DNA from: Bradyrhizobium macuxiense
GTDB lineage: Bacteria > Pseudomonadota > Alphaproteobacteria > Rhizobiales > Xanthobacteraceae
Direction: 5' to 3'
DNA: 64,000 bases
Assembly (NCBI RefSeq): GCF_007993935.1
Contig: NZ_VITY01000002.1
Span: 744,001 to 808,000 of the forward strand
Position numbers and translations under genes: made by a program. The notes beneath the pieces were generated by a model, which ran no database searches, was not told the origin of the DNA, and worked only from the letters and a program-made list of their open reading frames with translations. This document shows, in pieces, positions 45,613-54,538 of the stretch (positions are counted from its first letter, which is position 1; every line of letters starts with the position of its first letter).

Positions 45613-45648
45613 GTTGCTCTGCGAGGCCTTGTTGCTCTGCGAGGCCTT
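45613..45648. repeat. Exact 18-nt tandem duplication
   Basis: GTTGCTCTGCGAGGCCTT occurs twice in a row; a degenerate partial copy (GTGCGAGGTCTA) precedes it. It lies 50 nt before the start of the hotdog-fold gene. Confidence 0.85.
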
Positions 45649-45697
45649 GCCGAACCCTGGCATCTTTGAAACGGTGGCGCGCAAAGGGAGACCAAGG

Positions 45698-46651
45698 ATG
45701 ATTAAAGTCGAATCCGCGTTCACGACGGAAATCGTGGAAAAGGACAATCTGCTGGTGGGTCCCTGGCGCAGCCCGAAGCAGATGCTGCAGGCCCAGACCT
45801 ACGACTCCCACGCTTCCATTCACGACGATGCAACCGCCCAGAAGCTCGGCTTCCGCGGCGGCACCATCGAGGGACCGACCCATTTCAGCCAGTTCGCGCC
45901 GCTCGGCGAGCGGATCTGGGGCCGCGCCTGGTTCGAGACCGGCTGCCTGTCCGCGCATTACCGCAATCCGGTGTTCGAAGGCGAAGAAGTACAGGCCCAG
46001 ATCGAGAAGCCGAAGCCGGGTCAAACCGTGTGCGAGATCGGGATGATCAAGCGCGACGGCACCGAGATCCTGCGCGGCACCGCCTCGATCGACGGTGACG
46101 GCAGCGAGACGGCGCTGAGCCGCCGGCTCGGCGAATTGAAGCCGCTGACCGATCCCGTGATCCTCGCCGACATCAAGGTCGGCATGAAGACGCCCCGGCA
46201 GGCGATCAAGATGGATTTCGACCAGAACATGGGCGACCTCTATCCGTTCTCGCTCGCCGACAAGCTGAAGGTGATCACCGAGCCTTCGGATGGCTACTAC
46301 GCGCAGGAGTACAATCCGTGGGGCCGCGCCATCATCCCGATGGAGATGCTGAGCGTGCTGTTCCAGTACCGCGCCCGCGAAGACCGGTTGCCGGTCCGCG
46401 GCCCCGCCGTCGGACTGTTCGCCGATCAGGAGATCCGCCTGCTGCGCGGGCCGCTATTCCCCGGCGAGACCTATTGGGTCGAGCGCGAGGTCGTGGCGCT
46501 CTCCGGCAGCAAGCGCACCGAGAGCATGTGGGTCCGCTCGACCGTGTTCGATGCCGACGACGCCGTGGTCGCGACCATGCTGCTGAACGGCGCCAGCATG
46601 AAGGACTCCTACGCCAACTATGAGCGCGAGCACAAAGCGCTCTACGGCTGA
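45698..46651 (+). CDS. Hotdog-fold (MaoC-like) protein
   Basis: Protein of 317 residues. The first half has LGFRGGTIEGPTHFSQFAPLGERIWG and CLSAHYRNPVFEGEEVQAQI, a pattern of MaoC-type hotdog domains; the second half may be another hotdog domain (PVRGPAVGLFADQEIRLLRGPLF, YWVEREVVALSGSK). MaoC proteins hydrate enoyl-CoA esters or bind related thioesters. No clear catalytic Asp-His pair was assigned, so activity is uncertain. It starts a three-gene operon. An AAAGGGAGA site precedes the ATG; an earlier in-frame codon runs through the tandem repeat and is rejected. Confidence 0.75.
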   Translation: MIKVESAFTTEIVEKDNLLVGPWRSPKQMLQAQTYDSHASIHDDATAQKLGFRGGTIEGPTHFSQFAPLGERIWGRAWFETGCLSAHYRNPVFEGEEVQAQIEKPKPGQTVCEIGMIKRDGTEILRGTASIDGDGSETALSRRLGELKPLTDPVILADIKVGMKTPRQAIKMDFDQNMGDLYPFSLADKLKVITEPSDGYYAQEYNPWGRAIIPMEMLSVLFQYRAREDRLPVRGPAVGLFADQEIRLLRGPLFPGETYWVEREVVALSGSKRTESMWVRSTVFDADDAVVATMLLNGASMKDSYANYEREHKALYG

Positions 46652-46699
46652 AGCGACAGCCGCCTCGTTCCGCAAGCCGCCAAACCAAGGACAACAACA

Positions 46700-47254
46700 A
46701 TGGCCCGCCTGCCCTATCTCGAAGCCGATCAGGTCGCCCCCGAGTATCGCGACATGCTCAAGCGCAATACCAATCTGCACAAGCTGCTGGTGAACTCGCC
46801 GGACATGGCGCGTGCCTTCAACGGCATCGGCGGCTATATCCGCTTCAAGAGCAAGCTTGACCCGCGGCTGCGCGAGCTGGCGATCCTGCAGGTCGGCTGG
46901 CTGGAGAAATCCGAGTACGAGTTCACCCACCATGTGAAGATCGGCAAGGAGTTCGGCGTCACCGATGAGGACATCAAGGGTCTGATGGCAGAGACCGACG
47001 ACAAGCCGTCGCAGCTCGAACCCCTGGCGAAAGCGATCCTCAGGGGCGCCCGCGAGATGGTGCGCGAGCTCGCGATGTCGGAGGCGACCTTCGCCGAGAT
47101 CAAGCAACATCTCTCCGACGAGCACATGACGGATCTCGTGCTGACCATCGCGTTCTACTGCGCGGTGGTGCGGGTGCTCGCCACCATGCAGATCGACAAC
47201 GAACCCACCTACAAAGAGGTACTGCAGCAGTACCCGATCCCGGGAGTGAAGTGA
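46700..47254 (+). CDS. Carboxymuconolactone decarboxylase family protein without CxxC
   Basis: Protein of 184 residues of the AhpD/CMD fold. The family core is LDPRLRELAILQVGWLEKSEYEFTHHVKIGKEFGV (shown in full length here only by its position, 54-86): Glu74, His77 and His78 are retained but the redox CxxC of AhpD is replaced by SEYEF, so it should act as a decarboxylase/hydrolase-type member rather than a peroxidase. It is the middle gene of a three-gene operon and its stop lies one base before the next start. Confidence 0.88.
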   Translation: MARLPYLEADQVAPEYRDMLKRNTNLHKLLVNSPDMARAFNGIGGYIRFKSKLDPRLRELAILQVGWLEKSEYEFTHHVKIGKEFGVTDEDIKGLMAETDDKPSQLEPLAKAILRGAREMVRELAMSEATFAEIKQHLSDEHMTDLVLTIAFYCAVVRVLATMQIDNEPTYKEVLQQYPIPGVK

Positions 47255-47255
47255 C

Positions 47256-48056
47256 ATGCGCCTGCAAGATCGCGTCGCCATCGTCGTCGGCGCCGGCCAG
47301 AGCCCCGGCGAAGGCATCGGCAACGGCCGCGCCACCGCGCTGACCTTCGCCCGCGAAGGCGCCAAGGTGCTGTGTGTCGATCACAATCTGGCGTCGGCGC
47401 AGGAAACCGTCGACCTGATCGCGGCCAAGGGCGGCATTTCAGTCGCCTTCAAGGCCGACGTCACCAGGAACGCCGACATCAAGGCGATGGTGGCGGATGC
47501 GCATGGCCGCTGGGGCAGCGTCGATATCCTGCACAACAATGTCGGCGTCAGCCTCTCCGGCGGCGATGCCGAACTGCTCGACATCACCGAGGAGGCGTTC
47601 GACCGCTGCGTGGCGATCAACCTGAAGAGCTGCATCCTCGCCGCCAAGCACGTGATCCCGATCATGCGCCGGCAGCAGCGCGGCTCGATCATCAACATCT
47701 CGTCGATGGCCGCGATCACGACCTACCCTTACGTCGCCTACAAGGCGACCAAGTCGGCGATGATCGCCTTCACCGAACAGCTCGCCTACCAGAATGCGCA
47801 ATATGGCATTCGCGCAAACGTGATCCTGCCGGGGTTGATGAACACGCCGATGGCAGTGGACACCCGCGCCCGCGAATTCAAGAAGAGCCGCGCCGAGGTC
47901 GAGGCCGAGCGCGACAGCAAGGTGCCGCTGCGTCACAAGATGGGCACCGGCTGGGATGTCGCCAATGCCGCGCTATTTCTCGCGTCCGATGAAGCGAATT
48001 TCGTGACCGGGGTCACGTTGCCGGTCGATGGCGGCGCAAGTGTGCGGCGCGGTTAA
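47256..48056 (+). CDS. SDR family oxidoreductase
   Basis: Short-chain dehydrogenase of 266 residues. The cofactor loop is expanded (VGAGQSPGEGIGNGRA, 11-26), followed by NNVG at 94-97, Ser150 region (INISSMAA), Tyr162 and Lys166 (AYKATKSAMIAFTEQLA) and the C-terminal GVTLPVDGGASV. It starts one base after the CMD-like stop, so the two are translationally coupled. It probably oxidises a hydroxyl group in the pathway served by this operon. Substrate unknown. Confidence 0.92.
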   Translation: MRLQDRVAIVVGAGQSPGEGIGNGRATALTFAREGAKVLCVDHNLASAQETVDLIAAKGGISVAFKADVTRNADIKAMVADAHGRWGSVDILHNNVGVSLSGGDAELLDITEEAFDRCVAINLKSCILAAKHVIPIMRRQQRGSIINISSMAAITTYPYVAYKATKSAMIAFTEQLAYQNAQYGIRANVILPGLMNTPMAVDTRAREFKKSRAEVEAERDSKVPLRHKMGTGWDVANAALFLASDEANFVTGVTLPVDGGASVRRG

Positions 48057-48272
48057 TCGAGGCGATTAACCTGTGTGACAATTCGGGATTAATCACTGTG
48101 ACGAAATCACGCGCTGTTGCGCCGCAATGATTCGAAAAAATTGAAGTATTCCAATGACACGGCGTTGTGACGGCGTGTCCACATAAATCGAAATCCTGAC
48201 TCGTTGTGGTCGCACGAAATTCATCTGCGCTCTGTATCTCGCACGCCAAGAACTTCTGGAGTGCCTGGACCA

Positions 48273-48491
48273 ATGAGCGAAGAATTCGAACTCAGACCCG
48301 ATCAGTGGGATGCGCTGAAAGCGCTGCGGGCTCCCGCAGCAAACCCGTCACGGCTGAACCGGTTCGCCGTCGAAAGCCTGATCACGCTCGGTTATGTCGC
48401 AGTACGAGGCGACGCGTTTGAGCTGACGCCCGCGGGCCGCAAGGTGCTGGTCCGCGGTTCGTCACTTCTGCTGCTCGATATCGCAGCCTGA
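48273..48491 (+). CDS. Small winged-helix-like hypothetical protein
   Basis: Protein of 72 residues: MSEEFELRPDQWDALKALR, then NRFAVESLITLGYVAVRG and FELTPAGRKVLVRG. The pattern helix - LxxLGYV - LTPAGRxxL is like a short winged-helix domain of MarR or PadR type, but too small to be certain. Upstream frame is rejected because it lacks a ribosome site. Possible small DNA-binding protein. A family F repeat follows its 3' region. Confidence 0.65.
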   Translation: MSEEFELRPDQWDALKALRAPAANPSRLNRFAVESLITLGYVAVRGDAFELTPAGRKVLVRGSSLLLLDIAA

Positions 48492-48563
48492 TTCCCTTCA
48501 AACTGAAACGAACGAGAACTCCAGTTTTGATTCGATCAAAACCGTAGCTCTCGTTTCTTGTTT

Positions 48564-48612
48564 TGACGCGTTTTCTTCACGCGAACCGGTATCCACTTCG
48601 CTCGAAAACGCT
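48564..48612. repeat. Repeat family F, copy 2, after the RND permease stop
   Basis: TGACGCGTTTTCTTCACGCG, AACCGGTATCCACTTCGCTC, GAAAACGCT: only three differences from 41929-41977 by eye. It ends 15 nt from the stop codon of the minus-strand permease gene, in the same orientation relative to that gene as copy 1. Confidence 0.9.
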
Positions 48613-48627
48613 CTGCCACACGCGGCA

Positions 48628-51600
48628 TCATGCCGCGTGTGCTTTTCCGGGGATGGTCGCCTCGCCGTGCTGCGTCAACGGCTTCATGCCGGTGACCGTG
48701 CGCAGCAGCACATAGAACACCGGCGTCAGGAACAGGCCGAACACCGTGACGCCGATCATGCCGGAGAACACCGCGACGCCCATCGCGCGCCGCATCTCCG
48801 AGCCCGCACCGGTCGACAGCACCAGCGGCAGCACGCCCATGATGAACGCCATCGACGTCATCAGGATCGGCCGCAGCCGCAGCCGGCTCGCCTCGATCGC
48901 GGCTCTGATCGGTGAGCGGCCGGCGAATTCGAGCTCGCGCGCGAATTCGACGATCAGGATGGCGTTCTTGGCCGACAAGCCCACCAGCACGATCAGGCCG
49001 ATCTGGGTGAAGACGTTGTTGTCGCCCTTCGACAGCCAGACCCCGAACATCGCGGCCAACAGCCCCATCGGCACGATCATGATGATCGAGAGCGGCAGCG
49101 CCAGGCTCTCATAGAGCGCGGCGAGCACCAGGAACACCAGGAGGATCGCGAGCGGAAACACCCAGATCCCGGAATTGCCGGCGATGAACTCCTGATAGGT
49201 CAGGTCGGTCCATTCGAAGGCAAAGCCAGGCGGCAGCACTTCGGCCGCGATCCGCGTCGCTGCCTCCTGTGCCTGGCCGGAGGAATACCCCGGTGCGGCA
49301 GCGGCGTTGATATCAGACGACAGGAAGCCGTTGTAGCGGATCGCGCGCTCCGGCCCGGCACTCTGGCGGACCTTCAACAACGCCGACAGCGGCACCATGT
49401 CACCGGACGACGAGCGCACCTTCAGCTGCCTGATGTCGTCGGCCCGCGCGCGGAACGGCGCGTCCGCCTGCACATAGACCGAATAGGTGCGGCCGAATTT
49501 GTTGAAGTCGTTGACGTAGTAGGAGCCGAGATAGATCTGCAGCGTGTTGAAGACCTCCGTCACCGGCACGCCGAGCTGCAACGCCTTGGTGCGGTCGATG
49601 TCGGCGAACAGCTGCGGCACGTTGACCTGGAAGCTCGAGAACACGCCGGCGATCTCCGGCGCCTTCTGCATCGCCGCCATGAACGCCTTGGTGGCGTCGT
49701 TCAGCGCCTCGTAGCCGAGGCCGGCGCGGTCCTCGATCTGCAGCTTGAAGCCGCCGATGGTGCCGAGGCCGTTGACCGGCGGCGGCGGGAACATGGCGAT
49801 GAAGGCATCCTGGATGCCGGCATATTTCTTGTTCAGCGCCGCCGCGATCGCCGGGCCGCTCAGCGAGGGATCCTTGCGCTCGTCGAACGGCTTCAGGGTC
49901 GAGAACACGATGCCGGCGTTGGAGGAGTTGGTGAAGCCGGAGATCGACAGACCGGGGAACGCCACCGAGCTTTCGACACCGGGCTGGGTCAGCGCGATGT
50001 CGCTCATCTTGCGGATCACTTCCTCGGTGCGATCGAGCGTCGCGCCATCAGGCAGCCGGGCAAAGCCGACCAGATACTGCTTGTCCTGGCCCGGCACGAA
50101 GCCCGACGGCACCTGCTTGAACAGCACGCCGGTCAAGCCGATCAGCAGCACATAGAGACCGATCACCACGGCCTTGCCGTAGATCACCTTGGTGACGGTG
50201 CGGCCGTAGTTCGCGGACGACTTGGTGAAGACCTTGTTGAAGCCGCGGAAGAACCAGCCCAGCGACCTTTCCATGACCCGGGTCAGCCAGTCCTTCGGCT
50301 CGTGATGCCCCTTCAGCAGCAGCGCCGACAGTGCCGGCGACAGCGTCAGAGAGTTGATCGCCGAGATCACGGTCGAGATCGCGATCGTCAGCGCGAACTG
50401 CTTGTAGAACTGTCCGGTGAGGCCGGAGATGAAGGCGAGCGGCACGAACACCGCGATCAGGACCAGCGCGATCGCGATGATCGGGCCGGACACTTCGCGC
50501 ATCGCCTGGTTGGTGGCATCGCGCGGCGACAGGCCGGATTCGATGTTGCGCTCGACGTTCTCGACCACGACGATGGCGTCGTCGACCACGATGCCGATCG
50601 CCAGCACCAGTCCGAACAGGCTGAGCGCGTTGATCGAGAAGCCGAACACGTGCATCACCGCGAAGGTGCCGACGATCGACACCGGGACCGCGATCAGCGG
50701 AATGATCGAGGCGCGCCAGGTCTGCAGGAACAGGATCACGACCAGCACGACCAGCGCGATCGCCTCGAGCAGGGTGTGAATGACGGCCTCGATCGAGGAG
50801 CGCACGAATTGGGTGGGATCGTAGACGATCTGGTACGATACGCCCTCGGGCATGTTCTTCTTGATCTCGGCCATCGTCGCGCGGACATGGTCGGAGATCT
50901 CCAGCGCGTTCGAACCGGGCGCCTGGAAGATCGGGATCGCGACCGCCTGCTTGTTGTCGAGTAGCGAGCGCAGGCCGTATTCGGAGGCGCCGAGCTCGAT
51001 CCGGGCGACGTCACGCAGCCGCACCACCTCGCCGGCCGAACCGGTCTTGACCACGATGTCGCCGAACTGCTCCTCGGTCGACAGCCGTCCCTCGGCGTTG
51101 ACCGAGAGCTGCAGGTCGAGGCCCTTGACGCTGGGCGAGGAGCCGACCACGCCGGCGGCGGCCTCGACATTCTGCGCCTGGATCGCGCGCACCACGTCGC
51201 TCGCGGTCAGCGCATGCTCGGCGGCCTTCTGCGGATCGACCCAGACCCGCATCGAATAGTCGCCGGCGCCATAGAGCTGGACGTCGCCGACGCCGTCGAT
51301 CCGCGCCAGCCGGTCCTTGACGTTGAGCACTGCGTAATTGCGCAGATACGTCATGTCGTAGCGGTTGTTGGGCGACAGCAGATGCACGACCATGGTGAGG
51401 TCGGGCGAGCTCTTCTTGGTGATGATGCCGAGCTGGCGCACCACGGCCGGCAGGCGCGGCTCGGCCTGCTGTACGCGGTTCTGCACCAGCTGGGTCGCCT
51501 TGTCGGGATCGGTGCCGAGCCGGAACGTCACCGTCAGCGTCATCGCGCCGTCGGTGGTCGCCTGGCTCGACATATAGAGCATGCCTTCGACGCCGTTGAT

Positions 51601-51810
51601 CTGCTCCTCGATCGGCGTTGCCACCGTCTCGGCGATCACCTTCGGATTGGCGCCGGGATAGGTCGCGCGCACCACGACCGACGGCGGCACCACGTCGGGA
51701 TATTCCGAGATCGGCATCGCCACCAGCGAGATCAGGCCGGCCAGGAAGATCAGGATCGATAGCACGCCGGCGAAGATCGGCCGGTCGATGAAGAATTTTG
51801 AGAGATTCAT
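48628..51810 (-). CDS. RND efflux permease, HAE1/AcrB type
   Basis: Inner-membrane pump of 1060 residues with 12 expected membrane helices and two large periplasmic loops. It starts MNLSKFFIDRPIFAGVLSIL; the proton-relay region VLAIGIVVDDAIVVVENVERN is intact, and the second half has GLIVLVGLSAKNAILIVEFA. It should form a tripartite efflux system with the adaptor encoded just upstream (24-nt gap) and an outer-membrane TolC-like protein encoded elsewhere. Substrates are probably hydrophobic or amphiphilic drugs. Confidence 0.95.
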   Translation of the reverse strand: MNLSKFFIDRPIFAGVLSILIFLAGLISLVAMPISEYPDVVPPSVVVRATYPGANPKVIAETVATPIEEQINGVEGMLYMSSQATTDGAMTLTVTFRLGTDPDKATQLVQNRVQQAEPRLPAVVRQLGIITKKSSPDLTMVVHLLSPNNRYDMTYLRNYAVLNVKDRLARIDGVGDVQLYGAGDYSMRVWVDPQKAAEHALTASDVVRAIQAQNVEAAAGVVGSSPSVKGLDLQLSVNAEGRLSTEEQFGDIVVKTGSAGEVVRLRDVARIELGASEYGLRSLLDNKQAVAIPIFQAPGSNALEISDHVRATMAEIKKNMPEGVSYQIVYDPTQFVRSSIEAVIHTLLEAIALVVLVVILFLQTWRASIIPLIAVPVSIVGTFAVMHVFGFSINALSLFGLVLAIGIVVDDAIVVVENVERNIESGLSPRDATNQAMREVSGPIIAIALVLIAVFVPLAFISGLTGQFYKQFALTIAISTVISAINSLTLSPALSALLLKGHHEPKDWLTRVMERSLGWFFRGFNKVFTKSSANYGRTVTKVIYGKAVVIGLYVLLIGLTGVLFKQVPSGFVPGQDKQYLVGFARLPDGATLDRTEEVIRKMSDIALTQPGVESSVAFPGLSISGFTNSSNAGIVFSTLKPFDERKDPSLSGPAIAAALNKKYAGIQDAFIAMFPPPPVNGLGTIGGFKLQIEDRAGLGYEALNDATKAFMAAMQKAPEIAGVFSSFQVNVPQLFADIDRTKALQLGVPVTEVFNTLQIYLGSYYVNDFNKFGRTYSVYVQADAPFRARADDIRQLKVRSSSGDMVPLSALLKVRQSAGPERAIRYNGFLSSDINAAAAPGYSSGQAQEAATRIAAEVLPPGFAFEWTDLTYQEFIAGNSGIWVFPLAILLVFLVLAALYESLALPLSIIMIVPMGLLAAMFGVWLSKGDNNVFTQIGLIVLVGLSAKNAILIVEFARELEFAGRSPIRAAIEASRLRLRPILMTSMAFIMGVLPLVLSTGAGSEMRRAMGVAVFSGMIGVTVFGLFLTPVFYVLLRTVTGMKPLTQHGEATIPGKAHAA

Positions 51811-51833
51811 GGCTCCGCCCCCGCGTGCAGCGC

Positions 51834-53078
51834 CTAGCGCTGCACGACGTGCTGGTTGGTTTCAGTGGATGCCTGCTGCATGCCGCGCGCGCCCATCTCG
51901 GCGACTTCCATCTTCAGAAGTGCGCCGGGGCGCACGCGCTGCAGGCCGTTGACGACGATGCGGTCGCCGGATTTCAGGCCGGCGGTGACGATCCGCAGGC
52001 CATCGACCGCGCCGCCGAGCGTGACGGAGCGATAGACGGCGCGGCTGTCGTCGCCGACCAGCATGACGAACTTCTTGTCCTGGTCGGTGCCGACGGCGCG
52101 CTCGTCGATCAGCACCAAGGTCTGCTGCTTGGGCTGGCCCATGCGCACGCGGGCGAACTGTCCGGGGATCAGGCGGCCGTCGTCGTTCTTGAACACGGCG
52201 CGGACGCGGATCGTGCCGCTCTGCCCGTTGACCTGGTTGTCGATCAGCTGGATGTGTCCCTTGGCGCTGAGGCCGCCCGAGGTCACCATGTCGACCGGGA
52301 TCTGATCGAGATTGCCGCGCTTGCCGGAGGCATCCGCGATCGAGTTCAGCGCGCGCAGCACGACTTCCTCGTCCGCATCGAAGCTCGCATAGATCGGATT
52401 GACCGAGACCAGCGAGGTCAGGACCGGCGACGACGTACCCGCCGCGACGAGATTACCGACGGTGACCTCGATCCGGCCGACCCGGCCGTCGACCGGTGCG
52501 CGGACCTCGGTGTAATCGAGATTGAGCTTTGCGGTTTGCAGCGCGGCTTCAGCGGCCTTGACGTTGGCGATCGCCTCGCGATTGGCATTGTCGCGCTGGT
52601 CGAAGTCGCGCTTGGTCACAATATTGTTGCCGACCAGCTGTGCGCCGCGCTCGACTTCGCTCGTGGTGAACACGACGCGGGCCTTGGCCGCCTCGAGCTG
52701 CGCCTGGGCGCGGTCGACCTCGGCCGCGTAAGGCGCGGGGTCGATCTTGAACAGGATGTCGCCGGACTTCACCAGCGCGCCCTCGGTGAAGTTGGCCGAA
52801 AGGATCGCGCCGGCCACGCGGGGCCGCAGCTGGACGCGGTCGACGGCCTCGAGCCGGCCCGAGAAGTCATCGAACAGGGTGGTCGGCCGCGGCTGGATCA
52901 CGGCGACCGTCACCGGCACCGCGGGTTCGGGCGCGGCGGCGGTCGCGGTTGCCTGCGCGGCATGGAAATGATGGCCGGTCGCGATCGAACCGGCGACGGC
53001 CAGGGCGCCAAGGATCGCGACACCGCCGACGACGCGTCGGAACCGGCCGGAACGGGGATTTTGGGTTGACGAGGGCAT
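51834..53078 (-). CDS. RND efflux periplasmic adaptor
   Basis: Membrane-fusion protein of 414 residues: a basic N terminus and membrane anchor (about 16-34), a biotinyl-lipoyl-like hairpin domain (RVAGAILSANFTEGALVKSGDILFKIDPAPY, shown here by its position 88-118), a coiled coil with QAQLEAAKARV, and beta domains with KLNLDYTEVRAPVDGRVGR. No lipobox Cys. It bridges the RND pump and the outer-membrane channel. First gene of the operon; a palindrome 60-80 nt upstream is a candidate operator for the divergent TetR regulator. Confidence 0.94.
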   Translation of the reverse strand: MPSSTQNPRSGRFRRVVGGVAILGALAVAGSIATGHHFHAAQATATAAAPEPAVPVTVAVIQPRPTTLFDDFSGRLEAVDRVQLRPRVAGAILSANFTEGALVKSGDILFKIDPAPYAAEVDRAQAQLEAAKARVVFTTSEVERGAQLVGNNIVTKRDFDQRDNANREAIANVKAAEAALQTAKLNLDYTEVRAPVDGRVGRIEVTVGNLVAAGTSSPVLTSLVSVNPIYASFDADEEVVLRALNSIADASGKRGNLDQIPVDMVTSGGLSAKGHIQLIDNQVNGQSGTIRVRAVFKNDDGRLIPGQFARVRMGQPKQQTLVLIDERAVGTDQDKKFVMLVGDDSRAVYRSVTLGGAVDGLRIVTAGLKSGDRIVVNGLQRVRPGALLKMEVAEMGARGMQQASTETNQHVVQR

Positions 53079-53134
53079 TCACGCGCTCCAGATATCTGTA
53101 GTGTTCGCTACAAATGTGGAGCTGGACGCCGGTT

Positions 53135-53158
53135 CGCAAGATACTTATGTATCAAGCG
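53135..53158. promoter_or_regulatory. Candidate TetR operator between the regulator and the efflux operon
   Basis: Imperfect palindrome CGC-AA-GATAC-TTAT-GTATC-AA-GCG with a perfect GATAC/GTATC core (53140-53153). A second small inverted repeat TGTAG-TGTTCG-CTACA lies at 53097-53112. Both are in the divergent spacer. Confidence 0.55.
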
Positions 53159-53282
53159 CTACGAATTATTATCTCATTCATGGGGAAATGGGAAGTCACG
53201 GGAAAAACATCACGTGCAACAAGAGGATAAGCCAGGGACGATCCGTCACAGAAACGGCACCCGGCTTACGGAGTAACGAGAA

Positions 53283-53882
53283 ATGGGAATGGGACGCCCC
53301 CGCGCCTTCGACGCGGACGCCGCCTTGGACCGCGCCATGGACGTGTTCTGGCGCCACGGATATGAGGGCGCGACCATCGCGCAGCTCACCGAGGCGATGA
53401 GCATCAATCCCCCGAGCCTCTACGCCGCCTTCGGCAGTAAGGAAGGCCTGCTGAAGGCTGCGCTCGACCGCTACACCGAAAAGCGCGACGCCTGGATGGA
53501 CAGGGTGGTCAGCGCTGCGACCGCGCACGAGGTCGCAGAACGATTTCTGATGGAGCATGCGGACGCCCAGACCGACCCCGCCAACCCGCCCGGCTGTCTG
53601 CTGGTCCAGGGCGGCCTTGCCTGCGGCACCGGCTCGGCGAATGTTCCGTTCGAACTGGCGGCGCGCCGCACCCGCACCGAGGACCAGTTGCGCGAACGCT
53701 TTGTCCGCGCCAAGGCCGAACATGACCTCGGCGAGAGCGTCGATCCGGCCACGCTTGCGCGTTATCTCTCCGCGGTGACATCGGGCATGTGCGTGATGGC
53801 CTCCTCGGGCGCGAACCGCGAGACGCTGCGTGAGATCGCGGCGGTGTCGCTGAAGGCGTTCGAGGAGCAGACGAAGCCCTGA
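53283..53882 (+). CDS. TetR/AcrR family transcriptional regulator
   Basis: Protein of 199 residues. The N-terminal helix-turn-helix domain (about 8-55) reads GRPRAFDADAALDRAMDVFW, GATIAQLTEAMS and PPSLYAAFGSKEGLL. The C-terminal domain contains a Cys/Gly-rich stretch (PPGCLLVQGGLACGTG), typical of a ligand-binding subgroup. Divergent from the RND efflux operon, so it most likely represses it and responds to a pump substrate. Confidence 0.92.
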   Translation: MGMGRPRAFDADAALDRAMDVFWRHGYEGATIAQLTEAMSINPPSLYAAFGSKEGLLKAALDRYTEKRDAWMDRVVSAATAHEVAERFLMEHADAQTDPANPPGCLLVQGGLACGTGSANVPFELAARRTRTEDQLRERFVRAKAEHDLGESVDPATLARYLSAVTSGMCVMASSGANRETLREIAAVSLKAFEEQTKP

Positions 53883-53895
53883 GCCACCCTAGACA

Positions 53896-54507
53896 TCACC
53901 ACATCGTCTGCCGCGCGCGCTCCGGCCATTCACGATCGTACTTCTCGCCGCCGACCGTGTGCTCGCTCATCTCGGCAAGGATCTGGCCCGGCGTCGGCAG
54001 GATTGCCGGATCGATTCGCTTGTCCGGATTCCACAGGTCGGAGCGCACGATCGCGCGGGCGCACTGGAAGTAGATCTCCTCCACGTTCATCACGATGACC
54101 GTGCGCGGCGCCTTGCCTTCCATCTTGAAGGAAGCCAGCAGCTCCGGCTCGGCCGTGACATAGGCGCGGCCATTGACGCGCAGCGTGCTGCCCGAGCCCG
54201 GGATCAGGAACAGCAGCCCAACGCGGGGATCGCGCACGATGTTGCGCAGCGAATCGCAGCGATTGTTGCCGCGGCGATCCGGCATCATCAGCGTCTTCGC
54301 ATCATGGATGCGCACGAAGCCCGGCAGGTCACCGCGCGGCGAGCAATCGAGCCCCTCGGGCCCCGAGGTCGCGAGCGACACGAACGGCGATTTCTCGATG
54401 AGCACACGATAGAGCGGCGTCACGTGATCGGAGACCTTCACGGTCGACGCGTCGTTCGGGAAGCCGTAGATCGCCTCAAGCTGCTCGATCGTAGAGATCA
54501 CCGACAT
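53896..54507 (-). CDS. PPOX-family FMN-binding protein (MSMEG_1061-like), last gene of the phn operon
   Basis: Protein of 203 residues of the pyridoxamine-phosphate-oxidase fold: LYRVLIEKSPFVSLATSGPEGLDCSPRGD, TLMMPDRRGNNRCDSLRNIVRDPRVGLLF and VNGRAYVT. The MSMEG_1061-like subgroup has FMN or F420 cofactors and unknown substrates. It lies 31 nt after phnN on the same strand, so it is probably transcribed with the C-P lyase operon; whether it serves phosphonate breakdown is unknown. It is convergent with the TetR regulator gene. Confidence 0.85.
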   Translation of the reverse strand: MSVISTIEQLEAIYGFPNDASTVKVSDHVTPLYRVLIEKSPFVSLATSGPEGLDCSPRGDLPGFVRIHDAKTLMMPDRRGNNRCDSLRNIVRDPRVGLLFLIPGSGSTLRVNGRAYVTAEPELLASFKMEGKAPRTVIVMNVEEIYFQCARAIVRSDLWNPDKRIDPAILPTPGQILAEMSEHTVGGEKYDREWPERARQTMW

Positions 54508-54538
54508 CAGTGCTGTTCTCCTTTGTGGCTAGTCGTGG

